A stretch of DNA of 64,000 nt, from NCBI GenBank assembly GCA_012656075.1, contig JAAKBF010000030.1, positions 1,042,056 through 1,106,055 on the forward strand, in the 5' to 3' direction. Positions 32,657 to 43,239 of the stretch are shown one piece after another. The stretch is from Phytophthora hibernalis. Taxonomy: Eukaryota > Oomycota > Peronosporomycetes > Peronosporales > Peronosporaceae. Positions within the stretch are counted from its first letter, which is position 1. Every line of letters begins with the position of its first letter. The notes under the pieces were generated by a model. It saw only the letters and a list, made by a program, of their open reading frames with translations. It was not told where the DNA came from and ran no database searches. The position numbers and the translations under genes are program-made.

Positions 32657-33940
32657 GGTTGTCTGTCTGGGTGGTAACTTCTCGACTGGAAGGTGGGAGG
32701 AGGACGACAAGCGGCTGCTTGAGGTAGTAGGGGATATATAGAATATCCGAGCCGGAGAGTTCGATGGATTCGCGGCTGTATGAGGAGATACCTGCTACCT
32801 ACAGAGGTGGAGCGAGGTGGAGACTTGTTCGCTCGAGACTGCGGATGTTCGAGTGAGCGGCCGCTCTACTGGTTTTCCAGCGAAAAGCAGTTTGTGGCTC
32901 GGAGACGATGGTTAGGGACATGGATAGACAGGGCGGACGGTAAATAGAGAGGGAATTGAATATGACAGGCAAATTGCATACTCAATGCAACTTTACGGTT
33001 AGCGGATATGACAGGGTATAATAAAATAGAATCGCCTCAGTAGTGTTCAGTGCTCGGTTTGCTTCGCGCTCCACCTGGCAGCACTTGACCTCAAAAGTGA
33101 TGCCGTTTCCTTCCAACAATCAACTCAGTGCTTCTTAGCCCAGTAAGCCGACGAGCGTAACGTTGGGGTATCTATTAATAACGCTATTTTCCGACCATGA
33201 AGCTGCGAAGCTCGAGCTGTCCCATACCCCGCCGCCGAGTCGGCGGGGGCGGAAGATCAGTGCGCGGCTCTTCTCTGCGTCTTTGCGTCATGGACTCCGG
33301 TGCCAGGTGTCAGTCGCACGGAGTCCCCGGCGTTCCATCGTGTCGGCAGCCCATTGGTTGTGTCACACAGTGAGCAGGGGCAATGAATCGGCGCCAATAG
33401 TGGTGGCTTGGCAAACTGCAGGAGCTGTAGCATGATGGAGTCGAGTCGAGTCTGCCCTTCATCGCGCAGCGCCGTCGAGCTGTGCATGTACCGGTATTTA
33501 TACGTAGGACGCGGCCGCCATTTGATCGTTGATCACCAACCGTTGGTGGGCTTCTCGGCGACCCTATGGCCGTGCTCCACGATGTGCAGACCTTCGTCGC
33601 CAAACTGAGTCCTGTTTGGCAAACAGGACGCCCTTGATGATGGTCCAGGCTGGACTGCAGCAGCTTCCTCGACGATGACACATGATCCGAGCATGCGCCC
33701 CAGCCTGGGCCAAGGTGAGACCCGCTGATCAGCATGATCGTCATGCGCGAGAGCTGTTGTTAAAATACATGGACATGTACTGATCCGGCGGCGTTTTTCG
33801 CGTCGCACAGCCATGTGGCAGTCAAAAGTTATGCCGAGATGCTGTTGAGGTCGTTTCTTTACCTTTTTGGCATGTACATTTAAAAAAATGTATTTACATG
33901 TTTAAAGTTTTTTAAAGCAAAAGGCATGGACTTTTAAGTC

Positions 33941-33974
33941 AAAACATTTTAGTTTTTAAAAACTAAAATGTTTT
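33941..33974. repeat. 34-bp perfect AT-rich palindrome
   Basis: The sequence from AAAACATTTTAG to its mirror CTAAAATGTTTT is identical to its reverse complement over all 34 bases with no spacer. It sits inside an AT-rich island with two further short inverted repeats. Confidence 0.95.
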
Positions 33975-34053
33975 CAAATTGAGGTACAATGCCTAAAAAT
34001 AGGCATAGTTCCTATTTTGCTTGTACCGTCATGTATTAATACCGGCATTATTA

Positions 34054-34165
34054 CCGGTATCTACAATCAAAATCGGTGGCCGGAGCCGAGAAGCATGTTG
34101 AGGAGTAATAATGCCGGTATCTACAATCAAAATCGGTGGCCGGAGCCGAGAAGCATGTTGAGGAG
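34054..34165. repeat. Direct duplication, 52-bp copies with 60-bp period
   Basis: Copies at 34054-34105 and 34114-34165 are identical (starting CCGGTATCTACAATC, ending GTTGAGGAG), separated by 8 bp. The second copy abuts the ATG at 34167 of the dihydrouridine synthase gene, so the repeat occupies the 5' leader. Confidence 0.95.
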
Positions 34166-34166
34166 G

Positions 34167-35599
34167 ATGGCTGCTCTTCCACCCGTAGCTCGCTTGTCCG
34201 TCGCGCCCATGGTACGCCGCCGCTGCCAACGGCTCCTTCACTACTTTGAAGACGCTGACGAGTGCCGTGCTCTTCCGCAGATGGACTGGACGGATCGCCA
34301 CTACCGCTTCATGATGCGCATGATCACCAAGGAGACGCTGTTGTTCACGGAAATGGTGGTGGACCAAACAGTGAGTCGCTGCCCCATCGATTGCTGCGTT
34401 GTAAAGCGGCAATCTAATCTCCGCCCTGTTGTCCGTGACAGTTGCTGCACCAGAAGAAGAACCTCAACTACTTCCTCGGACACGACCCCGTCGAAGCTCC
34501 GCTGGCACTGCAGCTCGGTGGCAACAGCGTTGAGGACCTTGGCGGTGAGGTTACTTAATCATGTTACTGTAAATGTTGAAGCTAACATTGCTGGACTCAT
34601 GCTTGATGCAGCCGCTGCGCATCTGAGCCAGACGTACGGTGGCTTCTGCGAGATCAACCTCAACACAGGCTGCCCCAGCGCGCTTGTGTCCAGTCGCTGC
34701 TTCGGCGCTCGTCTCATGCTGGAACCCGAGCGCGTGCGGGACATTTGCGCCAGTATGCGGCGCAGTGTTGCGCTCGCAGCGGAAGAGAACCCGGACCGAC
34801 CGGCGGTCGAGGTGACAGTCAAGTGCCGCATCGGCGTCGACGACTGCGACAGCTACGAGGAGCTGCACCATTTTGTGGCCACTGTTGCGGATGCTGGCGT
34901 CCGCCACATCATTGTGCACGCGCGCAAGTGTATTCTCAAGGGACTAAGCACCAAGGACAACCGCACGATCCCACCGCTACGTTACGAGGTGGTGTACCAA
35001 CTGAAGCAGGACTTCCCGAGTTGTCCTTCACGATCAATGGTGGCGTACAGAGCATCCAGCACGCGCGTGAGCTGTTGGACACCACAAATGTGGACGGCGT
35101 TATGATCGGGCGAGCGGCGTATAACACGCCATGGAACTTCCGCGACGCTGACCGACTCATTTTCAACACCGAACGCAACCCAAACCTATCGCGTCGCGAA
35201 ATCATCGAGCGGTATCTGGACTATGCCGAAAGTCTGCAGGCAGAGTGGGGGTCGACAGTGCCGCTGAGCGAGTCGCCCTACACGATGGCCACATCTGCGC
35301 TGATGAAGCCACTGCTGGCGCTTTTCAAGTACGCGCGTGATGTCAGAAGGGTCAAAGTGGATTGTCGTCGAATGCACTAACTTTTGTGTTTTTGAAAATG
35401 TAGCGGCGAATTCGGCGGGAAGGCTTTCAAGCGCGCGATCGCGGCGCAATGGGCGAACAAGGGGCCGCGGCCAGAGCTGCGTGAGATGATCGAAAACGCC
35501 ATGAAGGTTCTGCCCGACGAGGTGCTGGACGCGCGTGTTGAGGACGAGCTTATCCAGCAAGAAAATTCTGATGAGAAATGTGCAGCCAGTTGCAACTAG
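34167..35599 (+). CDS. tRNA-dihydrouridine synthase, DusA-like family
   Basis: FMN enzyme reducing uridine in the tRNA D-loop. After splicing, the N-terminus reads ARLSVAPMMDWTDRHYRF, the DusA signature. NYFLGHDPVEAPLALQLGG, FCEINLNTGCPS, VEVTVKCRIGVDD and FTINGGVQSI follow. Introns at 34212-34280, 34371-34441 and 34545-34611 (GTACGC/GTGAGT/GTGAGG...CAG, 67-71 bp) all join conserved blocks. In GCPSALVSSRCFGARLM the catalytic Cys of the GCPS region is present, but the following stretch differs slightly from bacterial DusA. One base is missing in the C run at 35015-35017 (QDF-PELSFT). A last intron, probably 35337-35403, leads to the exon GEFGGKAFKRAI to TAG; its donor needs one extra base for phase. 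The ATG at 34167 was chosen because the family motif follows within ten residues. Confidence 0.88.
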
Positions 35600-35650
35600 A
35601 CTGAATGCAAGCGATATACCATACCATAGAGATTCTACATTGTATTGTGT

Positions 35651-36727
35651 TCATGGTTCAGCCTGCAATTGCTCCTGCTCCAGCTCTTCCTGGGTCGCAA
35701 GGTACTCGAGAGCTTCGTCAAGGATAATGTACACGTCTTGAGGAGTTTGAGTACGCGCCATGCGGTCACGTATCTGGCGTGCGTTAGGCACGCCTTTCAG
35801 GTACGCCCCGTAAAACTTCTTCATTCGCGCGAAGTTCACCAGACCCGGGTCGCCCAGCATCTCTTGGAAGAGCTGCGTGTGACGCCGAATTACCTCCAAT
35901 TTCTCTTCTACAGGTATGTGTGACGTGTCCGGGTAGCCCTGGAACAGCCACGGGTTGCCAAACAACGCGCGGCCGAACATAATCCCGTCGACACCGTAGT
36001 CGTCAACTTTTGCTGCGCCTCAACGAGACTCGCGACGTCACCGTTGCCAAGGATGAGCGCTGGGGACCCCGCAGCCTTCGCCAACGTCACAACTTCGCCA
36101 ATGGCGTCCCAGTGGGCCGGAACCTTGGACATTTCATCCCGTGTTCGTCCATGGATAGTGAGGACCTCCGGTTGGGTCGCCAACAACCGAAGCACCCAGT
36201 CCTTGTAGTCGATGTGGTGGAAGCCGATGCGCGTCTTGACCGAGACCGGCAGATCTCCAGCGCCGCGTTTGCACGCAGCCACAATGTCCACTGCCAAGTC
36301 TGGCTGCAAGATCAACGACGCTCCGCTGCCTTGGTTGTTCACGTTCGTTTCGGGACAGCCCATGTTGATATCGATCCCGTCGAAACCCAAGTCGCGCACG
36401 ATCATGGCCGACTGGCAATTCCAAGTGTCAGAAGTGGGTGCAAAATAATACTGCAGTACTAAGTTTTACCTCGTAGAACTGCTCCGGTTTCGAGCCGAAG
36501 AGCTGCGCCACCACCGGCCGCTCCTGCTCCACGTACTTGAGTGTGGTCATCATGCGTAGGCGCGAGTCGGGGTCGTGCGTCAGCGCCTCGCAGCTCACGA
36601 ACTCGGTCCACATAACGGACGGCTTGGCGATCTCGCTGATGAGGCGGCGGTAGACGGCGTCCGTCACGTTCGCCATGGGCGCCACGCAGTACAGCGGCCG
36701 CGCCAGCCCCCGCCAGAAGCTGGTCAT
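35651..36727 (-). CDS. tRNA-dihydrouridine synthase, Dus1/DusB-like family
   Basis: A second FMN-dependent Dus enzyme from a different branch. It starts RPLYCVAPMANVTDAVYRRL, then PVVAQLFGSKPEQFYE. A 58-bp intron (36412-36469, GTAAAA...CCAG) joins this in frame to SAMIVRDLGFDGIDINMGCP, with the catalytic Cys in MGCPETNVNNQGSGA. VSVKTRIGFHHIDYKDWV, LTIHGRTRDEMSKVPAHWD, ALILGNGDVAS and GIMFGRALFGNPWLFQ follow. These are Dus1-like motifs, so modification of U16/17 or a similar position is likely but not proven. One break in the T run at 36008-36011 (QQK-VDDYGVDG) is repaired by one base. It is convergent with the DusA-like gene, with only about 50 bp between the stop codons. Confidence 0.9.
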
Positions 36728-36871
36728 TGTTGCGAATTGTGTGGCGCATGCTGCACTTGTGTAGCAGTGGTGTGGCAGAGTGGTGGTCTCGTTAGTTGAA
36801 GTTGTGTAAAAGTGGTGTTACAGAGTGATGGTCTCCAAGTTGAAGTTGCCTCATTCCGCGCTCATAGCAGC

Positions 36872-38066
36872 ATGACCAGCAGGAAGATCACGCGCTGCCG
36901 CGGCGCCAGTGGACAGCTAGTGTTGTACAACCCGCAAACGGTGCCCAGTGAAGGTAGAGGTAGCATGCGAGGCCGCTGGCCATGGATGACGCGTGACTCG
37001 GATAGTGCTGTGCAGTGGCTCAAGAGCTGGATGGAATCTATGGATTCCTCCCACAAGGTAAGGGCCCAACACCATATATATCGATCTAAGTAACGTACTG
37101 ACCGCTGTTTTGGCCTGCTCTGTAGGAGCGGCAGGCTGCCTCGCAGACGTCATGATCTCGCAGCAGAAGGGAGAGTTCCGCCGGTGGCTTTCATGGTAGT
37201 GACAGGCAACTGGTTGTTATATGTTGTCCATCATACTTTACTTGCTAACGAGGGCCTTCCAGCTGATACACAGGGAAGTTCCTGAATTCTCTATCGAAAG
37301 CGCCATCGACAGGAAAGAGAGTCCTGCGTGTCTTGCCTTAACAAGAAAACTCATCTGAGATAATTGATCGTCGATACAACAGAATGCAGAAGACTGAAAA
37401 GGCGTTTGAAAAGGCGTTTGCGATTGCTGTACTTCCGGTGCCGCGGTTCTCAGAGCTACAACTGCTCGCCATTGCTAATTCAGTCCAGATCAAGATTTTT
37501 ACGGGTAAACCTTGCTTAAAAGTTGACAATTCCGTCGATTAACATATTTTCGGTTCCTTTGTTTTACAGTTTTCAGCTTATCTGCTGCTGTCAAACTCAT
37601 GGTCCGTTCTTGTATCGTTTAAATGTGTGCCTTTTTGCCTATTCTGACACAGTGCAGGTGTCAGTGCACGAGAAACTTGCTTTTCAAGTCTCAGAGAAGG
37701 CCAACCTACTCAACCAGCACGTACGTTAGAGACTTTCTTGTTACAAGACTCATAAATCTGACCTGCACGCCGTATTTTTTGTCAGATGAGCGATGAGCTG
37801 CTTACTCGAAAACACGCCATTGATACGCTGCAAGCTAATTTCTCATTCCTGAGTACGGGCGAGTGTGATATGCTGCTCGATATTTTTGGTGCGTGTTCTT
37901 GTCAAATTTGCAGGCTAGCGTCGTATCTGATGCCATCCGTCGAACAGGTACCATCGCAGCCATTGGCCAAGCTGGAGCCGAGAAGTTGCTGGACGTGACT
38001 GTGCTCAGTACAGGCGCAGCTCACGCGATTGAGGAGTTTTTCAAAACTGAATACGCTGTGGAGTAG
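36872..38066 (+). CDS. Unknown multi-exon protein (about 310 aa)
   Basis: Reconstructed from splice signals and codon continuity; I do not recognise the family. Proposed exons: 36872-37057, 37126-37195, 37274-37504, 37653-37720 and 37786-38066. Introns are GTAAGG...GTAG, GTAGTG...ACAG, GTAAAC...ACAG and GTACGT...TCAG. The product starts MTSRKITRCRGASGQ and passes through AVQWLKSWMESMDSS, KGEFRRWLSW, EVPEFSIESAIDRKES, MQKTEKAFEKAFAIAVLPVP and VSVHEKLAFQVSEKANLLN. It ends TGTIAAIGQAGAEKLLDVTV and a short acidic tail. Frame corrections are needed near 37150 (-1), near 37340 (+1 or -2) and in the T run at 37907-37909 (-1). It looks helical and soluble. The exon structure is a hypothesis that RNA data would settle. 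Confidence 0.45.
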
Positions 38067-38200
38067 GCTCTCCAAAGCATCCATATCGTATTCTCTTTTC
38101 TGAATGAGACGGATACTACTGTAGTAGTAGGTAACATCACTAACGAAAACTCACTTTTGTTTCACGTAAATACACATCCTAGGTTCAAGTTGAATGGAGA

Positions 38201-39282
38201 TCAAGCGTGCGCCGCCGCTACGTTGTCTCCATCCACGCGGAAAGATTTCAGCTGAGGGCACTGGGAAGCGATAAACTCGATCTGCTCCCTTTCAGACCAC
38301 GCGTGAACGCGACATTGAGCTCGTGAAGCCCGCTCATGTGCCTCAGGTCCACACCCAATGCGATCGGATTCGAGATGATGCCACGGCATCCGCCAATATC
38401 CAGTGTTTCAAGTTTGGGGCATGAAATCGCCAATGAGCCGAGTACTGAATGAGTCAACCGACCTTGTCCGCACAAAGTAAGGTGCTCCAGCCGCGTGCAT
38501 CGCGAAACCAGGTATTTCAACGCGTTGTCTGTGATACCTCCTCGACCAAATCCAAACGGGTTGCTCCGTGAAATGTCCAAAGACGTCAAACGCGAGCAGT
38601 GATCACCGAGAGCCAACAAGCAGTCGTCTGTCAGGTTCTTTGCTCCACCAACTAGGAGAGTATCTAGCTCGGGGCAGCTTTGGGCAATGCAGGCGACGGC
38701 AGAAGATGTCACGGCTGGGGACCCCTTCAGCTTGATCGATCGCAGGTTGCTGCAGCGTTGAACTAACTCTACCACACCAGACTCGGAGATCTGTCTGCAG
38801 TAACTAAAGTTGATTCGCTCTAGCAAGTGCGAGTGGCCGTCGCCAACAGCTTGCAGCGCTGCATCCGTGAGTCGTAGACACTTGACCGCACGCACCTCCA
38901 CTAGCTGCTGGCTCGACGCCTGAATGATCGCCGTGAAGTCTTCGTCCGCAAGTGTTTGGCAGCCGGATACCGTCAAGTGGGTCAGACTGGAGAAGAGCTT
39001 GGCCGCCTTCACCAACGCGCCCTTCGACACGACGCAGCCGACGAGCGTCAGCCTCTTGACCTGTGGGCCATGGCGCTTCGCCACGAGGTTCACGAGCGTG
39101 GCCGCGTGCTCGCTATTGTGCCACTGATGCTCGAGCTGCACGTGGTTCCAGAAGCACGCGATCGCCAGCGTCTGTCTCCACGCTCGACTCGACCGCTCCA
39201 GCGCCAGAAGGTCGTCCACATACAGGAAGGACAGCAGCTCGCTCAGCACGGCATCCGACAGGGCGGTGGCATCGATGGGCAT
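38201..39282 (-). CDS. F-box / leucine-rich-repeat protein (FBXL/AMN1 type)
   Basis: Substrate-recognition subunit candidate for an SCF ubiquitin ligase. An F-box-like helix set lies at residues 5-50 (LSDAVLSELLSFLYVDDLLAL, SSRAWRQTL). It is followed by about ten cysteine-containing LRRs of the FBXL type (LTHLTVSGCQTLADEDF, LERINFSYCRQISESGVVEL, LRSIKLKGSPAVTSSAV, LETLDIGGCRGI). The C-terminal repeat is in another frame. A base missing near 38295 joins HELNVAFTRG to SEREQIEFIASQCPQL, and the protein ends SFRVDGDNVAAAHA. Target unknown. The start at 39282 puts the F-box immediately at the N-terminus, as is usual. Confidence 0.83.
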
Positions 39283-39652
39283 ATCTGGTGCCTGGGTCTG
39301 CGTTCCGCCGCTGCAGATTCACAAAATGCAGCATGGTCATGCATGCCGTGCGGGCAAGGTGTCCATTACACCGCCAACCAGAATGCTACTTTTCGTCGAT
39401 GTGGCATATGGCCAGATGGCTATATGTAGCCATGTCCTCGACACTACCGTACCGCCCATGAACATGTTACTGTAGTACATGTCTGCCATCAACTTTGAAA
39501 CACTGCCGCCCACGAACTTAGATTTCATCTTTGATGCGATTCGTTTAACACTATCGAAAGATCCCTACCGGACAGCACTCGTGCAACACAAGACAAATGA
39601 AGCTAACGTTAGCTCGACAGACTGCGCAGCCCAGCAACGTGCCAGCGCCAGC

Positions 39653-40932
39653 CTAGTCGGACTTCTTGGCGGGCGTGGGCAGCGTCTCGAGATGGCGGAA
39701 GTAGTCGTCCAGGAACTGGAAGTACCAGGGCTGGTCGAACGTGCCGCGGAAGAAGTTGCACGAAATGTTGACCTCCAGCAGGAGCACGCCCAGGTTTGTG
39801 AGCGCCACATCCCATCCGCAGAGCGGTACGTCCTTCATGAGCTTGAAGTGCGCCTCCTCCGCGAGCGCCTTCATCTGCTTGATTTCCTTGATCACGTTGC
39901 CCGTGATGGGAACGCCTGTGTCCGGGTGGTTCGTGATGTCGTGCCCCACGCTCAGGTTGCCACGGAACATGTGGTGCGGGCCAACACGGTACCAGTGCGT
40001 CGTCGTGGAGCCCTTCATGATCTTACCAGACTCCATGTCCACGTCGAACATGATGGACTTGTGGTCGGTCGCGGCGCCTTCCAGGCCGGCGCGGAACACG
40101 CAGCTCAGCGACTTGACGCCGTTGCCACCGTCCTTGAGCGCTTCAGCCTCGCCGAGACCGTGGCGCGACGCGGTAATGATGCGGAACGTCGAAAGGGGCG
40201 ACACCTCCGGCAGCAGTTTCTTGAGGAACGGCGAGTTGTCGAGCTTCTCCTGGATAATCCAGTCGCCACCATCCACAGCGTTCTTGAACATGTAGATGCC
40301 CATGCCTCCCTCCTCGTTGCGGTCTTTGATGACAAGCGAGCCAGGCGTCTTGAGGTACGGCGACACGGCGATGCCGTGCTTCTCGGCTTCAAGCAGGAAG
40401 TCCCACTTGTTCTCCATAATATACCCGGGCGAGTTGGTCTTGAGACTGTGCAGACTCACGACGTGGCAGTTGATCCGCCAGAAGGCGAACCAGTTCTGCG
40501 GACACACGAAGATCTGCGAAAAGGTGCGGATGAAGCGTTCAATGATGCCGCCTTCCTTGCTCGAGTAGTCCTTGTTCAGCTCGAAGAAGGCGCCGATGGC
40601 GCACAGCCACGGGTACACGAAGAGCAGGAAGGGGAAGAGGATAACGCGCGAGTAGCTCACGATCGAGAGCGGCACGCCCGTGCCGGGATGGCCACATTGC
40701 GCAGGTTGGTCACCAGGTCCTTGTAGAAGCTCGGGTGGCGGTAGTGCGGCTCGCTCCACAGAGGGTTCAGCAGCGCGATCGAGTACACGTACGTCTTGGC
40801 CTGCAGATCGTCGGCGAAGAACGGGCAGTCGGCGTAGCTGCCTTTGCGCACCCAGTAGTACATGAGCGAGCCGTAGAAGCTCAGCAGCGCCTTGGAGGCT
40901 CCTACACCAGCAGAGACGATGCCAATGACCAT
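39653..40932 (-). CDS. ATP-grasp protein (sugar-transfer-associated ATP-grasp family)
   Basis: About 425 residues. The N-terminal 110 are partly hydrophobic (MVIGIVSAGVGASKALLSF; SRVILFPFLLFVYPWLCAIG), suggesting membrane attachment. The ATP-grasp domain follows: SLVIKDRNEEGGMGIYMF with an ATP-binding Lys and Gly loop, WIIQEKLDN, STFRIITASRHG, STTTHWYRVGP, HPDTGVPITGN, and CGWDVALTNLGVLLLEVN with the magnesium-binding residues. This matches PF14397-like proteins, which ligate amino or carboxyl groups, often beside polysaccharide genes; the actual substrate is unknown. One base is missing in the G run at 40685-40687 (AIP-GTGVPLSIVSY). A 415-residue open frame on the opposite strand (39479-40726) is only the antisense shadow. 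An upstream in-frame ATG at 40995 is possible. Confidence 0.78.
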
Positions 40933-43239
40933 GATGGTTCCTATTTGCTTCGGTGGCTTGCGCGTGGCTTGGACAAAGGAGGAATGAGGTGGCACAGCGG
41001 CCGCTTACGTTCGCTCGATTTGAAAGCGATCCAAAACGGACGCAGCTGCTAGGTTGACAGCCAATCAAAGCCGCGCTGGATCAGTTGGTGGGATCATGAA
41101 TCATGATGTTTTCAACGGAAACAACTCGGCGTTTGTATGTGGAGAGGAAGGCGAACAGAGCAGCTGGCATGCACGATGGTTTAACGGAGCTTCGCAGCGA
41201 AGTTCGCTGGTGTTGGCGGCGCCCACGTGCCAGCGCAGGATCGACCTCAATCTTTTCGCGACCGACGTGCTGCTAGCACAGCCTAAAGCGTGCATACGTG
41301 GACAGACTCGCGCCGCTCTTCTGCTTTGGCACTTGTCGAAGAGGACTGAAGCGGCCACAACGAACGTGAGCGTATCGACGGTATCGGCACTGAGGCGTAC
41401 CGGTATGCAGTAGGGTCAACGCGTTGGCGGTGGGCTAAACATGCAGGTGCTTGTTGTCGCGTAAGCTTGCATCAACGCTGGTTGTGGATGGTGCGGTGCA
41501 GTGCGATGTCCACGTGAATTGGCAGCTATTTATCTGCGCACGAGGCGAGACTGCACAGCGCCGGAGCTACTAGCAACAGCAAGATCGCGTAGCTTGACGT
41601 GTCAACACGAATACCTTCATTGTGGTGAGTCACCAGTGGTGATCCCATTGCCCAGGCGACTATCACCTGGCTTCATGGGACGAGGCGACAAACCTGTCTC
41701 GCAATTGGTTTGCTTACTCCAGCTGAAGCAAACTTTTGGTGGGCTGTCACGTGAAGGGCTGGCCTCCAGCCACTAGAGCCACAACGTGGTTAATTGCTCC
41801 TGTGCGAGCTACTGGATAACGCTTACTAACGTTATCAAAATGCACGACGTGTTGATCAAGGTTGCTGTCCTGAGGTGAGGCCCAGGGACTGATGGTAACT
41901 TTAGCTCATAGTACAACAGTACTAGTTTGGTAATAAGTGATGGGAAACTACTACCTACGTAGTGCTAATAGCTGATTTGGTTAATATTAGTTTTTGGATT
42001 TGCAAATGAAAACTAATATAACAGTAGTTCAATATTATAGTACTACAGCAGAACAGATAGTAATGTGAGTACTAATAGTTTGGGAAGATGCGGGGTAACG
42101 TGTATCCATGCTTCGCGAGAGTGGCTTGTTTACATTCGACCTCAAGACCATTTCAGCAAAGTGAAAGACGTTAAAGCGATACTACGACTAGGACTGAGGC
42201 AAACTGACCGGTAAGACCGGAAGAGATGTATGTGGTAGTATTACCTAAGTACGTTTCTGAATTGTACCCTTGATGCAACTTCACTACCGTGGCAGTGAAA
42301 GCATCCGATATCCAATGTTTCTTTCATTGTAGGTTGTCGTTGGGTGGGCGACCTGCCTCTTGGTAGCCAGTCGGCCTATAAAGACTGCCCACTACCACTG
42401 GTACATCGGGGCTCGAGGTATTCTTCATTTTCCTGGCATGATTGCTTGATGCGTAACGAAAAGACCTGCCGATGCAATTCGTGCAGTCGATTGTTTTGTC
42501 GTAGTGATGTAACGTATAAGTGCTAAGTAAAGTGCTCTACAAGTACGGTAGAACACTTAACTCATAATAAACGCGCTGCATTCATTTACTGCGTGGAACC
42601 ACTGGTTCAACCAGGGATGCCAAAATGTCTTCAGATACTGTAGGATAACTACAGCTCCAGCACAATCTTCGAGAGTCCAGGAGCTGGGTAAGCCTTTGTT
42701 TTGCATGGGAATCCAATCCAATCCTACGAAAGTTTCGAAGTAACTGTGTACGCATAATACATGAAAGACCGTAATACACGTACAGTACAAGTTGTACAAC
42801 TACAACTTGTGTTGTGTCTGGTCTGGCGAGTCACAAGCTTATTATTTTGGGTATCCAAAGATGGACCTTGAGAAGCGGGCCGGCACCCAGCGACACTTTT
42901 CAGACGTAAGTACATTTTGATTTACGTGTGCAGGAACTCTGTAATTTGTGTACAATCCATCCTCATACCATGCGCAACTCTCTTCGTTTTCTTCCACGCT
43001 GGCGTAAATATGGGCATGCATACAGTACTGCACCTGGCTGCAAACCGTTGCCCCGCCATGTTTTCAGAGAGCGAAGGAGTCCCCGAAGAACACACATCTT
43101 GTATGTGGTAGAATCCGTACAGATCGTCTACGGATTCTATGTCACTCACTTGGGTTTCGTATGCACGCTTGGGTAAGTTTTTCGCCAGATTCCACTTCGA
43201 CATTCTCAAACCTGTCGTGAAGGTGATAGTGCAGCAGCA
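40933..43239. other. Long intergenic region, no supported gene
   Basis: About 2.3 kb between divergent genes. The left half is ordinary mixed sequence. From about 41,850 to 42,100 it is AT-rich with repeated AGTACTA/TAGTACT-like words. A perfect hairpin lies at 43110-43138. Frames such as 41054-41413 have no domain and no codon support. Confidence 0.45.
43110..43138. repeat. Perfect 10-bp stem hairpin upstream of the SANT/NAM-like gene
   Basis: AGAATCCGTA at 43110-43119 and its exact reverse complement at 43129-43138, with a 9-base loop, about 100 bp before the ATG at 43240. Confidence 0.8.

Larger units (their letters stand above)
32657..34166. other. Long intergenic region with AT-rich palindromic island
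   Basis: About 1.5 kb between divergent genes. The part to about 33,830 is ordinary mixed sequence. From about 33,840 to 34,020 it becomes very AT-rich and full of inverted repeats, including a 34-bp perfect palindrome, ATGCCTA/TAGGCAT (33989-34006) and GGTACAA/TTGTACC arms (33982 and 34020). This is followed by a 60-bp-period duplication at the start of the dihydrouridine synthase gene. It may be a remnant of a small transposable element. Confidence 0.5.

Noticed and set aside
37891..37915. Possible 25-bp intron (GTGCGT...GCAG)
   Set aside because: Too short compared with the 58-80 bp introns here and it leaves a stop in frame; one missing T at 37907-37909 explains the change.
39479..40726. 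415-residue plus-strand open frame
   Set aside because: Lies antisense to the ATP-grasp gene, whose family motifs are clear; it is a GC-rich shadow frame.
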